Positions 1 to 11,227 of a DNA stretch of 34,668 bases are shown here, piece after piece. Within the stretch, counting starts at the first letter, position 1, and each line of letters begins with the position of its first letter. Where the stretch lies: positions 257,908 to 292,575 of the forward strand of contig QKYT01000008.1 in assembly GCA_003550305.1 (NCBI GenBank). The letters run 5' to 3'. The translations under genes were made by a program, and so were the position numbers. Origin of the DNA: Glomus cerebriforme (taxonomy: Eukaryota > Glomeromycota > Glomeromycetes > Glomerales > Glomeraceae). The notes under the pieces were generated by a model. It saw nothing but the letters and a program-made list of their open reading frames with translations, ran no database searches and was not told the DNA's origin.

Positions 1-679
1 AAAAAAAAAAAAAAAGAGTTCATGTTACCTGGCTCGGTTTTATGTAAATCAGGAAATTATTGTTACAAGATGAAAAAAAATCTAAACTACATGAAGAAAT
101 TGAGAAATGAATGCATGAATATCATTGTTAACTAAATTACATTGGGGTGCAGCGAATGCAGCTTGCAGCTCTAGTGTTGAAATTTCAATGTGCGGCACGT
201 GCGGGCGCACACATTTTGCGCATTTGATAGAATTTTTTTTTTTTGTATATTGGCGCACGAAAATTTTTTTATTCGAAAAAAATTTTATTATTAATACCAA
301 AAAAAATTTACCCTCATTGAACAATACCAACAATATTGTTCATTAATGCGGCGCAAAGCCACGCATTTATTTTTTAAAAAAGAAAACATAAAATTTTTTA
401 TTTCAACGCCCCTCGGCGGTGGTGCAGCAAAGATTTTTTAATTACAATGAAATTTTTTCTAAATTTGTCACGTGATTTACTTCCATGAATAATCAACGAT
501 ATACTGTATATTTTTTTTAATTTAAAAAAAAATTTTTACACGTATGACCTGCCTAATTAGTCAACCTTTATCTCCGTCCCATTCTATAATTACATTAGTT
601 TACCCCAAAAATTTATTTTATTCACGTGATTATCTCTAAAAAAAAAAAAATTGCTACGCTCTCTATAGAAAATTATTAA
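1..679. other. Intergenic AT-rich region downstream of the M16 peptidase gene
   Basis: I see no supportable gene. The sequence starts in a poly-A run and holds many A/T homopolymers. Two short GC-richer islands occur, around 135-215 (repeated GCAG and GCGC words, a CACGTG at 196-201) and around 405-425. Two antiparallel short open frames near 82-346 overlap each other almost completely and resemble nothing recognisable. The last ~80 bases are probably the 3' UTR of the minus-strand peptidase gene that ends at 680. Confidence 0.5.
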
Positions 680-3600
680 TTATAGTTTACTAATTAAATC
701 ACTAAACATTACAACAGGTGTAGCAGCAGGTCCCAATTCCATATGACTTTTCCATAATACTATATCATCAATCATTTCATTTCCATCTTTCAATTCTAAT
801 TCTAATTCTGATTTCTCTTGTTCTTTAATATTATTTTTAATACTAATATCAATATTATTATTTAAATATGATTCATTTACTTTTTTAACTAATTCTTCAA
901 TTTCATTCTCATCAACTTTACTTTGATCAATTAAAAAAGTTCTCAATAAATTTTCTAATTCAGGTCCATCCAATTCATATTCTGTTTTTGTTTGTGAACT
1001 AATAAAAGTATGTAAATTTTCTATGGTTATATCAGTAAACCCTTGTGAAGATAAACATGAATGAAGATGTTTAACATCGATTGACTTTTTTAATATTTTT
1101 TTGGTTAATAAATCTTTTTGTGATCTTAAATGTACTGAAAGTTTTTTGAAAATTGATGAATTTGGACTAATGAATTTTTTGTAAAATTCTTCAAGATCTT
1201 GTTTTATAATTTTACGTAGTTCTTCTACATCTGTATCATCTAAAAATTTCGAAAATTAAAATTAATTCAAGAAAAAAAATAAAAAATTATTCAGAGAGAA
1301 TTAAATGGAATCTTTTTTTTTTTTTTTTACCTCGATCAAACTCATAATATCCTGAACTAATGTGATTCCAATATTTTTGAGTTTCTTGCTTTAAATTTTT
1401 AGGTTTTTCTAATATCTTCGCAATTAGCGATTGAACTTGCTTTTGATATTCTTCTTCTGGCATTTCTTCAATTAATGTCTAAGAAGGAGAAAAAATAATT
1501 ATTATAAAATTTATAAAAAAAAAAAAATTTTTTTTTTTTTTTGACACGAGCTTCTTTTTTTCATACCTGTAATTTATTCAAAAAAGCTTCGATTCTGTTT
1601 TCTAAATGAACAGTATCTTTTTCACTTTGTATAATAAACCTCAATCCAATAGATCCTGTTTGTTTTTTTAATCCACTAAAGACCAAATAACCTTAAAATA
1701 AATATTAAATAATTTAATTAAATAATTTTTACTATAAAAAAAAAAAAATCTTCCTCCCACTTCTACTTACCTAGTTGTTCCTTCGTTCTTAATTGATCAA
1801 AACAAGGCTCATTGGCGATTTGAGCCAATAAACTTAACCTCGCTCTTAATCCTTTATCCATTAAATCACCAACTTGAACATAATATTCAATAGCAGAATT
1901 AATATTATCCGGATCAAAAACATTTCTTTGATATATAAATCTTTTCCCTTGTGGTATTATAACAACTCTATCACCAATTAATTGTGATGGTACAAGAGCC
2001 TTCGGTTGAAGAATTTCTTCAACTTTTTGAAGTATTTTAATTGCATCATCTTTTAATACATTCCCATGAATCAATGATTCTATATGTAATTGATTTAATA
2101 ATTCAGGATAAAAAATTTTTATATCTTCATATTTAAGATCATGTAATGCTTCTAATTTTTCTTCATGGTTCCACAACATGTCTTGAGTCAAATAATTTAA
2201 ATAATACATTGAATGTTGATGTGGCGATTCTAATTGAAAATTTTTGTATTCTCTTCGAAGATATTCTTTGATTAATAAAAATCTTTCAGGATCAACTTCA
2301 AAATTTTTCATTTTAATCACAATTTTTTCCAATAAAATTTGCAATTTGTCACTATAACCTTTGACTGCTAATAGTAATCCTTCTGGGAGACAATAAAGAT
2401 CATAACTTAAACCTGCAATTTCAGCATTATATGAATATTCCGTTAAAGCATCTTTAACTAAATCTACATATAAACGAGTCTTAACGCAATGCAATGGTGT
2501 AGTGTAAGTAAGTGGGCTATAAGGGAAAAAGGAAAGAGGTTAAATATAAATAAATATATATATATTTTAAATACAAAACAAAATAGAAAATTGTAAAAAC
2601 CTTTTTAATGTAATATTGACACTGGCTTTTGGGACCCAGAACGTATCGTCTTTTTTATGCCATAATCGACAAATTTGAGTATTTTTGATTAAATTCGGTC
2701 TCTTAGCGGGCTAATATTTAATAAATATTAATCAAAAAATTGATCGTTAAATATAAAGAAAATAATAAATCATACCGTTACAACATCTGTCTTGTGTGTT
2801 TCAAAATTGGTTGGAATAAACTCATTTGGTTCAGTCATTTTCAATTCGGGAATTAACTTAATATTCTTCAAAGACTACAACAAAGTGAAAAAAATTTAAT
2901 TATTATAAAAAAAAAAAAAAAAAAAAAATTTTAATGTATAACAAACCTGAGTAAGTTTATCACTTATAGGTTCAACTTTGTATTCAGTTCCATACCATCG
3001 TTCTTTTTGATCTAATCCAACAAAAGATTGACTAACTATTCCAAGAAGAAAATTATCAGGACGAAGCCATTCAAGTGATTCTTCAATTAATTTTGGTTCA
3101 TATTTTCTAATCAAAAATGGTCCACTAAGAATCCATTCTCTTGGATATGGTGTTTGCATTGTATTGGACAATGCTGAAGTATAACCTGATGGTGATGATT
3201 TCTCCTTAAATCTAAATTTAATTTCATTAAGTTTTTCAACCTATCAAGACGTTAAAAAGTTAAATATATTTCAAAAGAAAACCAAGTATAACCAAAAACT
3301 AAGATGATAAATTAATTTACTTCGCGAAAACTCCATTCCTGTACTCCGGTTTGTTTCAACATTTCAATATATTGAAACACGTGTACGACTACATCTTCAT
3401 AATGTTCTAAATAAATCAAATAAATTGATTAGAAAACATGCCATATCTCGAAGTTTACTGAATTAGATGTATCAGATGGCGTCATTAGTGCTTCTATACT
3501 TTACCCAATCCTGATTCGGTAAGATCCATTGAAACTCTGAAAAATTCGAACCCAATTCCTCCATAGCTTGGTTCGGCAGCTAAATAATTCGCCCATCCTT

Positions 3601-4922
3601 TCTTTTTCAATGAAGATAATATTGATCCAGCTCCTTCATGTCCAATCAAATGAGATAAATATCTTCCAGGCTACATATGTTATAATAAAAAAATAAATAA
3701 ATATTTTCAATTTTTTATTTTTAGAAAAATAACCAAAAAATTTTTCACATACTTGAACGTGAAATAATGGTTTTTGATATGGAAATGGGAATGTTATTTC
3801 TAAATTGCGAATATCTTTAACAGGTTTAATAAAAATTTGTTTCTGTAAAGAAAAAAAAAAAAAAAGATATGTAATTAATAAAAAATATGCTGATGTTTGT
3901 AAATTTTTTTCTTCAATTAAAACATACCAACAGCTCATTCTTTGTTAATGGATGACCTTCAAAAGTAGGTATCGGGATACCTTTATTTTTAACGGTAGAA
4001 AATTTTTCGATAACCCATTGAGAAAGTTGATCCAAGGATTCTTTACCAAGTACAGTTAATTTCATGATATTAGCAGAATAATATTTATCGTGAAATTTTA
4101 ATAATTCATCTCTAATATCTAATCCTTGTTTCATTGGATTTTCTTGAAGTGTCTCTAAATTTCCTGTACCAAAATGGGAATAAGGATGATTTGGGTTTGA
4201 TAGTGATTTTTCTAATTGAAAACATCTCCAAATATCCGATTGCAAATTCTTTTTGTTCTCTAAAATCAAGAAGTTCTTTGTAAGTAAATATTGAAAAAAA
4301 ACAAGGAAAGACGTCATGTCATGCTTTTTAAATACCGGAATCAACTGCACGAATTTCTCTGTCAGTGCAACTTGGATCAAATAATGGTGCAATAAAAAAT
4401 TGAGCAAATCTATCTAAAGCGCCTTCCAAAAATTCAGGTCCAACTTCAAAATAATAATTCGTGTTATCGGTTCCAGTATAAGCATTTGAATGTCCATTAT
4501 GCTTTGATAAATATTCACTATATTCATTTTCTTTCGGATATTTTTCACTTCCCATAAATAACAAATGTTCACAGAAGTGAGCAAGTCCTTGTAAATTATC
4601 CTATAAAAACGGAAAATCAATTATTAATTGCGCCCTTTTTTGGAAACGTTTTTATTTGTAAAATTTTTTTTTTTTTAATATATATATATATATATCTTAC
4701 CGGATCACATAAATGACCAACATGAACATCTAAAGCAGCGCTTGATTTATCAGTCTTATCATCATGAATGAGTAACGCTTCTAATTCATTATTTAATCTA
4801 ATAAGTCTATAAGATCTTTCATCATTATCAGATTTTTCGATGGGAACTGATAATACTGCATGACTTCCATCTGATGAAATGGTGAAATTCGGTGGAAGAT
4901 TTTTAAACGATGATGTGGTCAT
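680..4922 (-). CDS. Insulin-degrading enzyme / Ste23-type M16 zinc metallopeptidase, 13 exons
   Basis: Inverzincin peptidase that would cleave short peptides inside a closed chamber. Exons read on the minus strand: 4922-4701, 4600-4336, 4259-3928, 3842-3753, 3670-3505, 3406-3321, 3240-2947, 2874-2776, 2710-2601, 2516-1771, 1691-1567, 1478-1331, 1239-680. All junctions are GT-AG and frames join without a stop, giving about 1080 residues, close to the usual ~1000 of the family. The inverted zinc motif is H82-F-C-E85-H86, followed by [10 protein letters not shown]. The third ligand is Glu163 in AVDSENKKN, whose codon is split by intron 2. Later family landmarks are [23 protein letters not shown], the PHQHSMYYL stretch, [14 protein letters not shown] and YLVFSG. 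The protein ends in SKL, a canonical peroxisomal PTS1; mammalian IDE also ends in a PTS1-like tripeptide. An N-terminal leader is not obvious. The start is the first ATG; an in-frame stop lies just upstream. Orthology to yeast Ste23 is likely, but the exact symbol is not assigned. Confidence 0.95.
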
Positions 4923-5823
4923 TGTTCTTGTTATACTAGAGTAAACTGTTTGAAATCGAAAATTACTTGAGATGTGTTGCCTAAAATAATAAAATAGGAA
5001 AAGTAATGTTACTTTAAAAGAGTTAGAAAATATACATTAAATATTAGAAAAACACGTTATAAACCATAAAAATTAAACTTACTTGAATATATAATTATGA
5101 AAAGATGAACCTTTTAAAGTTATCGCAAAATTAAAAGATAAAGAGGAGTTAACAGAGTTAACCCAGAAATTACTTCTATTTAATAATAATCTAAAGATCA
5201 TTAAAAAAAAGTACGTAATCGGAGAGTATAAGATTACGTTATGAGGGAGTTACAAATTATATAACAAAATTGGATGTAACTTACTTGTTTTGGAAATGAT
5301 GGTGTAGATATCCAGCTTTTGTATCTCGTGATTTTATCACCGATGCGTTGTTTTAACTTCGACCGAAATTAACGAAACCTCTGAGATGATCGGCATCGAA
5401 AACTTATTAACGGCTCGCTTAATCAAACTTTCGCTGATGTATCAAAGAAATGAAAAAAATTTAGATGATATTACTGAAGATTGTGAATTTTATTTAGCGA
5501 TATGCCAATGAATTTGTATAATAATTTTTGTTAATATTTAATTTTTTTTTTTTTTTTTTACTATTTTATATAACAAAAGAATTTTTAATTGAAATAATTG
5601 AAAATATCCAAAAAAAAATAATAATTTTCTTTATCATAAAGTCGAAGACCTCTATATACTGTACAAGATCAGTAAATCTTGAATTATAAACATAAAAATA
5701 ATACAAAAATTGTTACATTTTAAACAAGTATGCGGGATTTTTTGTCAAATTACACTTACATATACATATTAAATAAATAAATAAAAAAATAACGATAAGA
5801 AAGGTCGCGTAAGTTCTAAATTT
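4923..5823. other. Promoter/5' UTR region of the peptidase gene and 3' flank of the methyltransferase gene
   Basis: No ORF can be supported. On the minus strand a GTAAGT donor at 5082 and a TTTTAG acceptor at 4981 frame a possible 5'-UTR intron of the peptidase gene; another GTAAGT lies near 5282. The GC-richer part at about 5330-5430 could be its promoter or first non-coding exon. The stretch 5540-5570 is a poly-T run. The interval 5640-5823 probably includes the 3' UTR of the methyltransferase gene. Confidence 0.35.
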
Positions 5824-6859
5824 TTAACACTTAGTTCCATATACCCTATAAGTATAGAAACGTGTTTTATATTTATTACATTCATTTCCTAGTTCATTCA
5901 GTAAGTTATCGTATTCATCTTCCGTAATCTTCATATATGGCTGCAAAAATACTTTAAATCCATTATAAGCCATTTTAAAATTTACTAATGCCTACAAAAC
6001 ATGGAGGATATTAATTATATATATATTTTAAAAAAAAAAAATTTATAACTTACAAGTTCGCCTAATTTTCCGCCCCAAGGACCTAATGGAGATATTTTTT
6101 CTTCAACTTGAATGTTGGTAATTCGGTTTGTTCGATATAAATATTCTATTACATCAGTTGATGTGGGCATTTTCATATTATCTCTATCGTGTAACATGTT
6201 CACTAAAAATAAATTTAAAATAAATAAGCTTTTTTTATTAATAATAATAGTGCAATTTAATGTTAATAGAACATACGTGAAAGTTGAAATTTATTCATTA
6301 TAGGTCCATTAGAAACTTCTTCGTTATCTTTGTAAAGATCATAATTCATGATTTCAATACATCCATTAATATTAGTTACTCTAACAGCTTCATTTATAAC
6401 ATGACCCCAACCATTATATTCCATTTTAAACGCCAAATTTCTTAAAAAAACAAAATCAAAAATCTCGTTCGGAAAAGGAACACCTGGATGTTCTAAAAGA
6501 TTATGTTGTAAAAATGCTAAATTATCTGGTTTATTTTCTTGTGGAGGGAAAGATATTGAAGAAATGTCGATACCAATAAATGTTGATAAAGGGTACTTTA
6601 ATGACATGTCAATTGACCATTGCCCTGATCCGCATCCCAAATCGATCACTTTTGTATTTTCTTTAATTAATCTCTCTTCAATTCTTGATGAAAAATTTCC
6701 TTGCCAAATATATCTTAATATATTATGTTCTAAATATATTCTATCCGTTTCTTTATCATCATCTGGTAAATAATAAAGGAGATTTTCTTCATTATGATAT
6801 CTCCTTTCATTAATAATCTTATGAGTGTTTGGGTAATTAGTATCTCTTTCATTATTCAT
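5824..6859 (-). CDS. Class I SAM-dependent methyltransferase, 3 exons
   Basis: Exons on the minus strand are 6859-6277, 6202-6054 and 5991-5824, with GT-AG junctions, giving about 299 residues. Motif I for SAM binding is VIDLGCGSGQW at residues 71-81. A motif II-like acidic end of strand 2 is FIGIDIS at 94-100, and FDFVFLRN at 134-141 fits motif IV. After this comes a segment WGHVINEAVRVTNINGCIEIMNYD, typical of the post-IV helix and strand 5 of UbiE/LaeA-like methyltransferases. The first ~50 residues are polar and resemble the N-terminal region of fungal LaeA-like and other 'methyltransferase domain 25' proteins. The substrate cannot be told from sequence. It lies in the same orientation as the peptidase gene, but with 900 bp between them, so it is a separate transcription unit. 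The start is the first ATG; the preceding sequence is AT-rich. Confidence 0.88.
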
Positions 6860-8613
6860 TTGTAAAACTTATATACTATAAAAAAAAAGTGTTTTGAAAC
6901 TGTAAAGAAACTCTGGAAATAAAGTTTTTTTATAGTAAAAAAAATGTATTACCTATAAAATTTCTGTACAACATTTGAAGTTTCTTCATTGATACAGTTT
7001 TTTAAAATAATAAAATTATGACCAATTGGCTTTTATAATTTTACGTTATCTTTACATAATTTGTTAGCAAATTTATGATAATTACATGAATGAATACAGA
7101 AAAGTTTTTAAAATGGTATAAATAAGGAAAATCAGTTTTTAACATTATCCCCCCGAAAAAACAGGTTTATGTTTCCCATAAACGATAAGATTTATAATAA
7201 AAATGACTATCGATTACTAATTTCGGTTATAAAATTCAAGTATTGGTTAATGTAACATGTACGTATCATTTATCTAGTTTAGATTGTTTCGATAATCAAC
7301 TTTAAAGCTAAAACGTAAAATTTTTTCTCATACTTTAAAGATCATGCGTGGTAACTGACGAGAAAACATGAGAAATTTTGAATTTATATAAAAAAAAAGT
7401 ATACTGATATACATGTATATCTTTTTTTTTCGTGACTTTCATTCTTTTTATCATATCCCAAATTTGTTGTAATGCAAGCTAATTTGTAATAAGATTACGT
7501 AGATTCATTATAATGGATGATTTTTGAATGATTTATTGATGTTATAATATGTTACAACATAAAAATTTCTTTTTGGTGATATTAATTCCACAATTAGTAA
7601 TTTCCATTTCCATCGTTGAACTTATTAATTATCCGTTCCACTACATTTATGTGGGAAAATAACAGTTTATAACAGTTTATAACATGGTATAATACCCAAA
7701 ATATTTATGGCATATATGTACCAGGTATACATGACGAAAAATTTCGAAATGCCGAAATGGTGTAATTCAGCAGAGTAATATTTTCTTATTAATTATCTCT
7801 TAAAAAAACATAAATTATATTAGTAGAATTTTGTCACGAAAACTGGATTTCTTGAGTCATTATCCTTTGAGTTAATTTTGACCAGAATTATCATGACGAT
7901 GTTAATTTTGCATTATACGAAGCTACGAAAATGACAAAAGTTACATTATTTGTAAAATACCAACTTATGCGATTACCGGTTTATCCTGTTACTTGTATAA
8001 CATACAGTAATTATGAGACACGAATAATTTTGCTTGAACTTTAAATCATGTACTGTATATGCATACGATTTACCGATGTCTATACTCTATATAATTTGTA
8101 GATCTTTATAATGATTTCCGCCATATTTACTTGAATAACGGAGGTACGCTCTACGGTATTGGTAAAAGGAAATGTTACACAAGATGTAATAATTATTTAT
8201 TTTGTGGTACAGTAACATAAATACAGTAATTATTTTTGATTCCATTTTATCCAATTAATGGCCTTCTTTATTATGTAAACGTCCCGTATTTTATATTAAA
8301 TGAAGATTCTTGTGATGATGACATCACCCTACGCAGAATTATGATGATTTGGTTCGCGTTATGATGAACTTGGCCGGCATTATGTGCAAATTCGGCAGAA
8401 TATACAAAGGTAATAAATGTAACACGGGTAATTGTTTTCTAGAAAATGATTTCCCTTTATTCATATACAAAGATAAATAATACGTATTCACCTTGTTTCT
8501 TTGATTTGACAATTTTTAATAAATATAACTTCTAGTTGTTTATTCTGGACTAATTTATTTTAACTCACATGATCTGGGAAGGTTGCATATTTTTTTTTTT
8601 TACTGAATGAATA
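6860..8613. other. Long intergenic region, no gene seen
   Basis: No ORF with coding character is visible on either strand. Small features: a 16-bp perfect palindrome at 7406-7421 (GATATACATGTATATC), and a two-and-a-half-fold direct repeat of TAACAGTTTA near 7660-7685. A slightly GC-richer patch at 8325-8420 repeats ATGATG words. The first ~200 bases should include the promoter of the minus-strand methyltransferase gene. Confidence 0.4.
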
Positions 8614-8617
8614 GCAT

Positions 8618-8806
8618 TGTTATATCCGAAACTTGACCATGTCCCAAACTAACTCAGTCTTAAATGGTAGTTTGAGACGTCTTAAACATTTAAAATTTAC
8701 TAGTTTTGTTTGGGATATGGTTAAATTTCGGACATAGGATTGTCCCAAGTTTGATTTGGGATATCCCAAGTCGGATTTGGGACATGGTTACGTTTGGGCT
8801 ACAACA
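8618..8806. mobile_element. 189-bp non-autonomous TIR element (MITE-like), family 'CCATGTCCCAAA'
   Basis: The left end (TGTTATATCCGAAAC...) and the reverse complement of the right end (TGTTGTAGCCCAAAC...) match over about 31 bp, both running into ACCATGTCCCAAA. The element is flanked by GCAT on both sides (8614-8617 and 8807-8810), a plausible 4-bp target-site duplication. The interior is built from repeated 'gtttGGGA(T/C)AT' and 'TCCCAAGT' words and has no ORF. A second copy starts at 34626 in inverted orientation. The superfamily is not identifiable from this window. Confidence 0.7.
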
Positions 8807-8810
8807 GCAT

Positions 8811-9392
8811 CAATGCATAAATACTGTCATACATTGATAAATTATCCTTTAATTTTTCCAAATAAGCATTATAATAGATGTTAAAATTCTTTTTACTTGT
8901 GAAAATGGCCTGTTTATGTCTTTTACTAGCTCAAAAATAAATTCATTATTGGTCTCTTTCATTGTAATATGGCGTTAGAATCTTCTGTTGATAAAAGCAG
9001 ATGTTGTTTTTTTTATTTATTGACGTAGAAAAAAGATTTGCATATGCTTGATTATTCTTGTGTGGTCATTTAGAAGTTTGATTGTACTGATCTTCAAATA
9101 TCTTATAAATTGATTTAACTAATAAGGAATGTCTAAACAAAGGGGGCGTTTTTGTAACATCATTAATTGAACATTTTCGGAAACAAAAAAAAAAGGGGGG
9201 TTCTTTATGGAATATATGGAATATTGTTATTATTGTCAATCCATAACCAGATTCCAATCTGGAAACAATTACTGTTTAAATTTATCGTTCAAAAACATTT
9301 TCCGGATTTCATGACTCCGTTTGATTATTATAAATAGTGGGTTTTTTTAAACTTCGTAGTAAACATACATCCTACATGTTAAAATACAAGTA
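8811..9392. other. Upstream region of the first RBR gene
   Basis: AT-rich with no supportable gene; a short minus-strand open frame at 9066-9257 is low-complexity and unconvincing. The segment just before the ATG at 9393 (about 9330-9392) would be the promoter/5' UTR of the RBR gene. I could not align it with the upstream block shared by the second and third RBR genes. Confidence 0.35.
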
Positions 9393-10219
9393 ATGATGGA
9401 ATGTCAAATTTGTTTTGATACTAAAATAATATCTTCATTTTCTAAAATCACTGCAAATTGTAAACATAAATTAAATATTTGTAGGTCATGCGTTAAGAAT
9501 CATATTACAGCTCAATTAGATAGTAAAAGTGTTGAAGACATAAATTGTCCCGTTAGTGGATGTAAACAAAAGTTTCAAAGTGATGATGTAAAAAAAATTA
9601 GTAAAGAATTATTTGAAAGATTTGATGGTTTAATGGTTTGTCAAACATTAAGCAAATTGCCAGAATTTAGATGGTGTAAAAATCCTAAATGTAATTCTGG
9701 TCAGCTTCACCTTGAAGGAGGTAAGTAACAAAGAAAATTATTTAATTAATTTTTTTTTTTTATAAAAAGAAATTTTAATTATATTAATTTTTATCTAGAT
9801 GATGCCCCTATAATTACCTGTCAGGCTTGTGGGAAAAAATCTTGTTATACTCACGATATTCCTTGGCATGCCGGCCAAACTTGTACTGAATATGAAAATA
9901 ATAAAAATGGAAATGACGAAGAAACTCAAAAATTTATTAGTAAAGAAACTAAGCCGTGTCCCAGATGTAACGTAAGAATCATTAAGAATGAAGGATGTGA
10001 TCATATGACTTGCAGAATGAAAAATTGTAATTATGAATTTTGTTGGTTGTAAGTATATATTTTTTTTTCTAAAAAAAGTATTGTTCTTTTTATCGTATTT
10101 TGATTTAATTTTATTCTTAAAAATTTTGTAGGTGTTTTGCTGATCATGATAAGATTAGAAAACATGGAAATTCATTTCATAAGAAAAGTTGTAAATATTA
10201 TACAACTGTTACATCATGA
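9393..10219 (+). CDS. Compact RING-IBR-RING (RBR) E3 ubiquitin ligase, copy A, 3 exons
   Basis: Exons 9393-9720, 9799-10048 and 10132-10219 join by GT-AG introns (phases 1 and 2) into about 221 residues. RING1 ligands are C4, C7, C23, H25, C30, C33, C52 and C57. The IBR has C95/C100 and CQAC-type C117/C120, then C125, H128, H133 and C138. RING2 (Rcat) has C163-P-R-C166, the presumed ubiquitin-accepting Cys in EGC176DHMTC, then C181, C186, FC191WLC194 and downstream His/Cys. RBR ligases move ubiquitin from an E2 onto their own RING2 Cys and then onto a substrate. This protein is essentially only the RBR module, with no extra substrate-binding domain. A second ATG directly follows the first. 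It heads a tandem of three paralogues with the same intron positions. Confidence 0.88.
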
Positions 10220-10635
10220 ATGAATAATTATTTTATTAATTATCCTGGGACCTTTTTTTAGTATTAAAATGGGTAAGAATAAAAAGGGTTTAGGGTAAAC
10301 TCCAATTTAAGTTATCAAAGATCGGTTGAATGCGATATTGGGGTCCCGCGCGGTTAACTATGATTATATCAGGTTATCTAACTTTTTGTATAATGAGTCT
10401 AAATTTGATAAACGTAATTTAATAACAGATTACTATAAAAAGTAATATCTTCTTTAAAACATTTTCATACACCCATTAGTTATTTAAAGAAGAAATTGCT
10501 TCGTAACTTTGTTAATAAAGTTATATTCTTGATCTTAATATAATTTTTTTTCTCAAAATGCAAATAATTAAAGCTGTACTGTTAAATTAATAAAGTAATT
10601 AGATGGTATAACAAAAATTTATTGTTATTGAAAAT
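10220..10635. other. Spacer after RBR copy A
   Basis: 3' UTR and spacer. I see no ORF and no RNA gene. A short GC-richer patch at 10335-10370 has no recognisable identity. Confidence 0.35.
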
Positions 10636-10735
10636 GCTAAATGTCACCGCAGGTGTCATCACCACACCATTACATTTTTAATTCTGCCCTAAATTCCATC
10701 CTAATGCTGGTGCGTTGACGATCTCCTGTGGTGAG
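10636..10735. repeat. Fold-back (MITE-like) repeat, degraded copy
   Basis: It begins GCTAAATGTCACCGCAGGTG and contains TTTTAATTCTGCCC followed by ATCCTAATGCTG. The same words in the same order occur in the better preserved copy at 16395-16524. The right end (CTCCTGTGGTGA) is roughly the inverse of the left end (TCACCGCAGG), so it can fold back. No clear target-site duplication. Confidence 0.55.
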
Positions 10736-10739
10736 GAGT

Positions 10740-10893
10740 ATCGATCACGTGACAAACTATAATTTATTCACTCGCGTCACACCTCTGGTTTTTTTTCGAT
10801 ATGAAAATCCTATTTGTCACCTATTATTTGTCATATAGTTAATTTCTTAATGCTATAATGCCGACCAAAAATTACAGATCGAACCTGGCTTTA
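10740..10893 (+). promoter_or_regulatory. Upstream block shared by RBR copies B and C (copy B)
   Basis: About 150 bp starting at a CACGTGAC word, continuing through ATGAAAATCCTATTTGTCA and ending ACAGATCGAACCTGGCTTTA. It matches 12608-12758 closely. In each case it lies about 335-345 bp before the homologous start codon. It may be a retained promoter element or simply part of the tandem duplication unit. Confidence 0.45.
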
Positions 10894-11227
10894 ATTTAAT
10901 TTATTTTTATTTTTAATTTCAGCTGTAAGTACAATTAGAAAAGAAATATGCTATATAAACTAATCTAGCACTTCAGCTGCACCCTCCGGATAGGCGGGCA
11001 GAACCCGGCTTTATACTTAACAATACTCAAATCCTACAGTAACACGTTTAATCACATGCTAGTAATCAATTACCAAATTGAAAATAGCAATATATATACT
11101 GTATATATAAGGATAATGTTCCTTTTTAATTTAAAGATTGTATCACAGTATCTGACTCATACGGATTGACGAATCTTGTTTTCTTTTATTCACTATCTCA
11201 GAATCTTTGGAAAATAATTCTTCCATA

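Noticed and set aside
82..346. Two overlapping open frames on opposite strands
   Set aside because: They cover the same AT-rich DNA, are low-complexity (Phe/Lys/Asn runs) and resemble no family; chance frames are common here.
6112..6773. Plus-strand open frames opposite the methyltransferase gene
   Set aside because: They are shadows of the minus-strand exons, whose product has clear methyltransferase motifs.
9066..9257. 63-codon minus-strand frame upstream of RBR copy A
   Set aside because: Low-complexity composition, no homology recognised, no splice or start context.
9795..10004. Minus-strand frame inside RBR exon 2
   Set aside because: Antisense shadow of a conserved coding exon.
10860..11000. 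Possible tRNA or SINE B-box in GATCGAACCTGG (also 12738-12752)
   Set aside because: The reverse strand has a TTCGATC core, but no T-arm stem, A box or acceptor pairing can be drawn around it.
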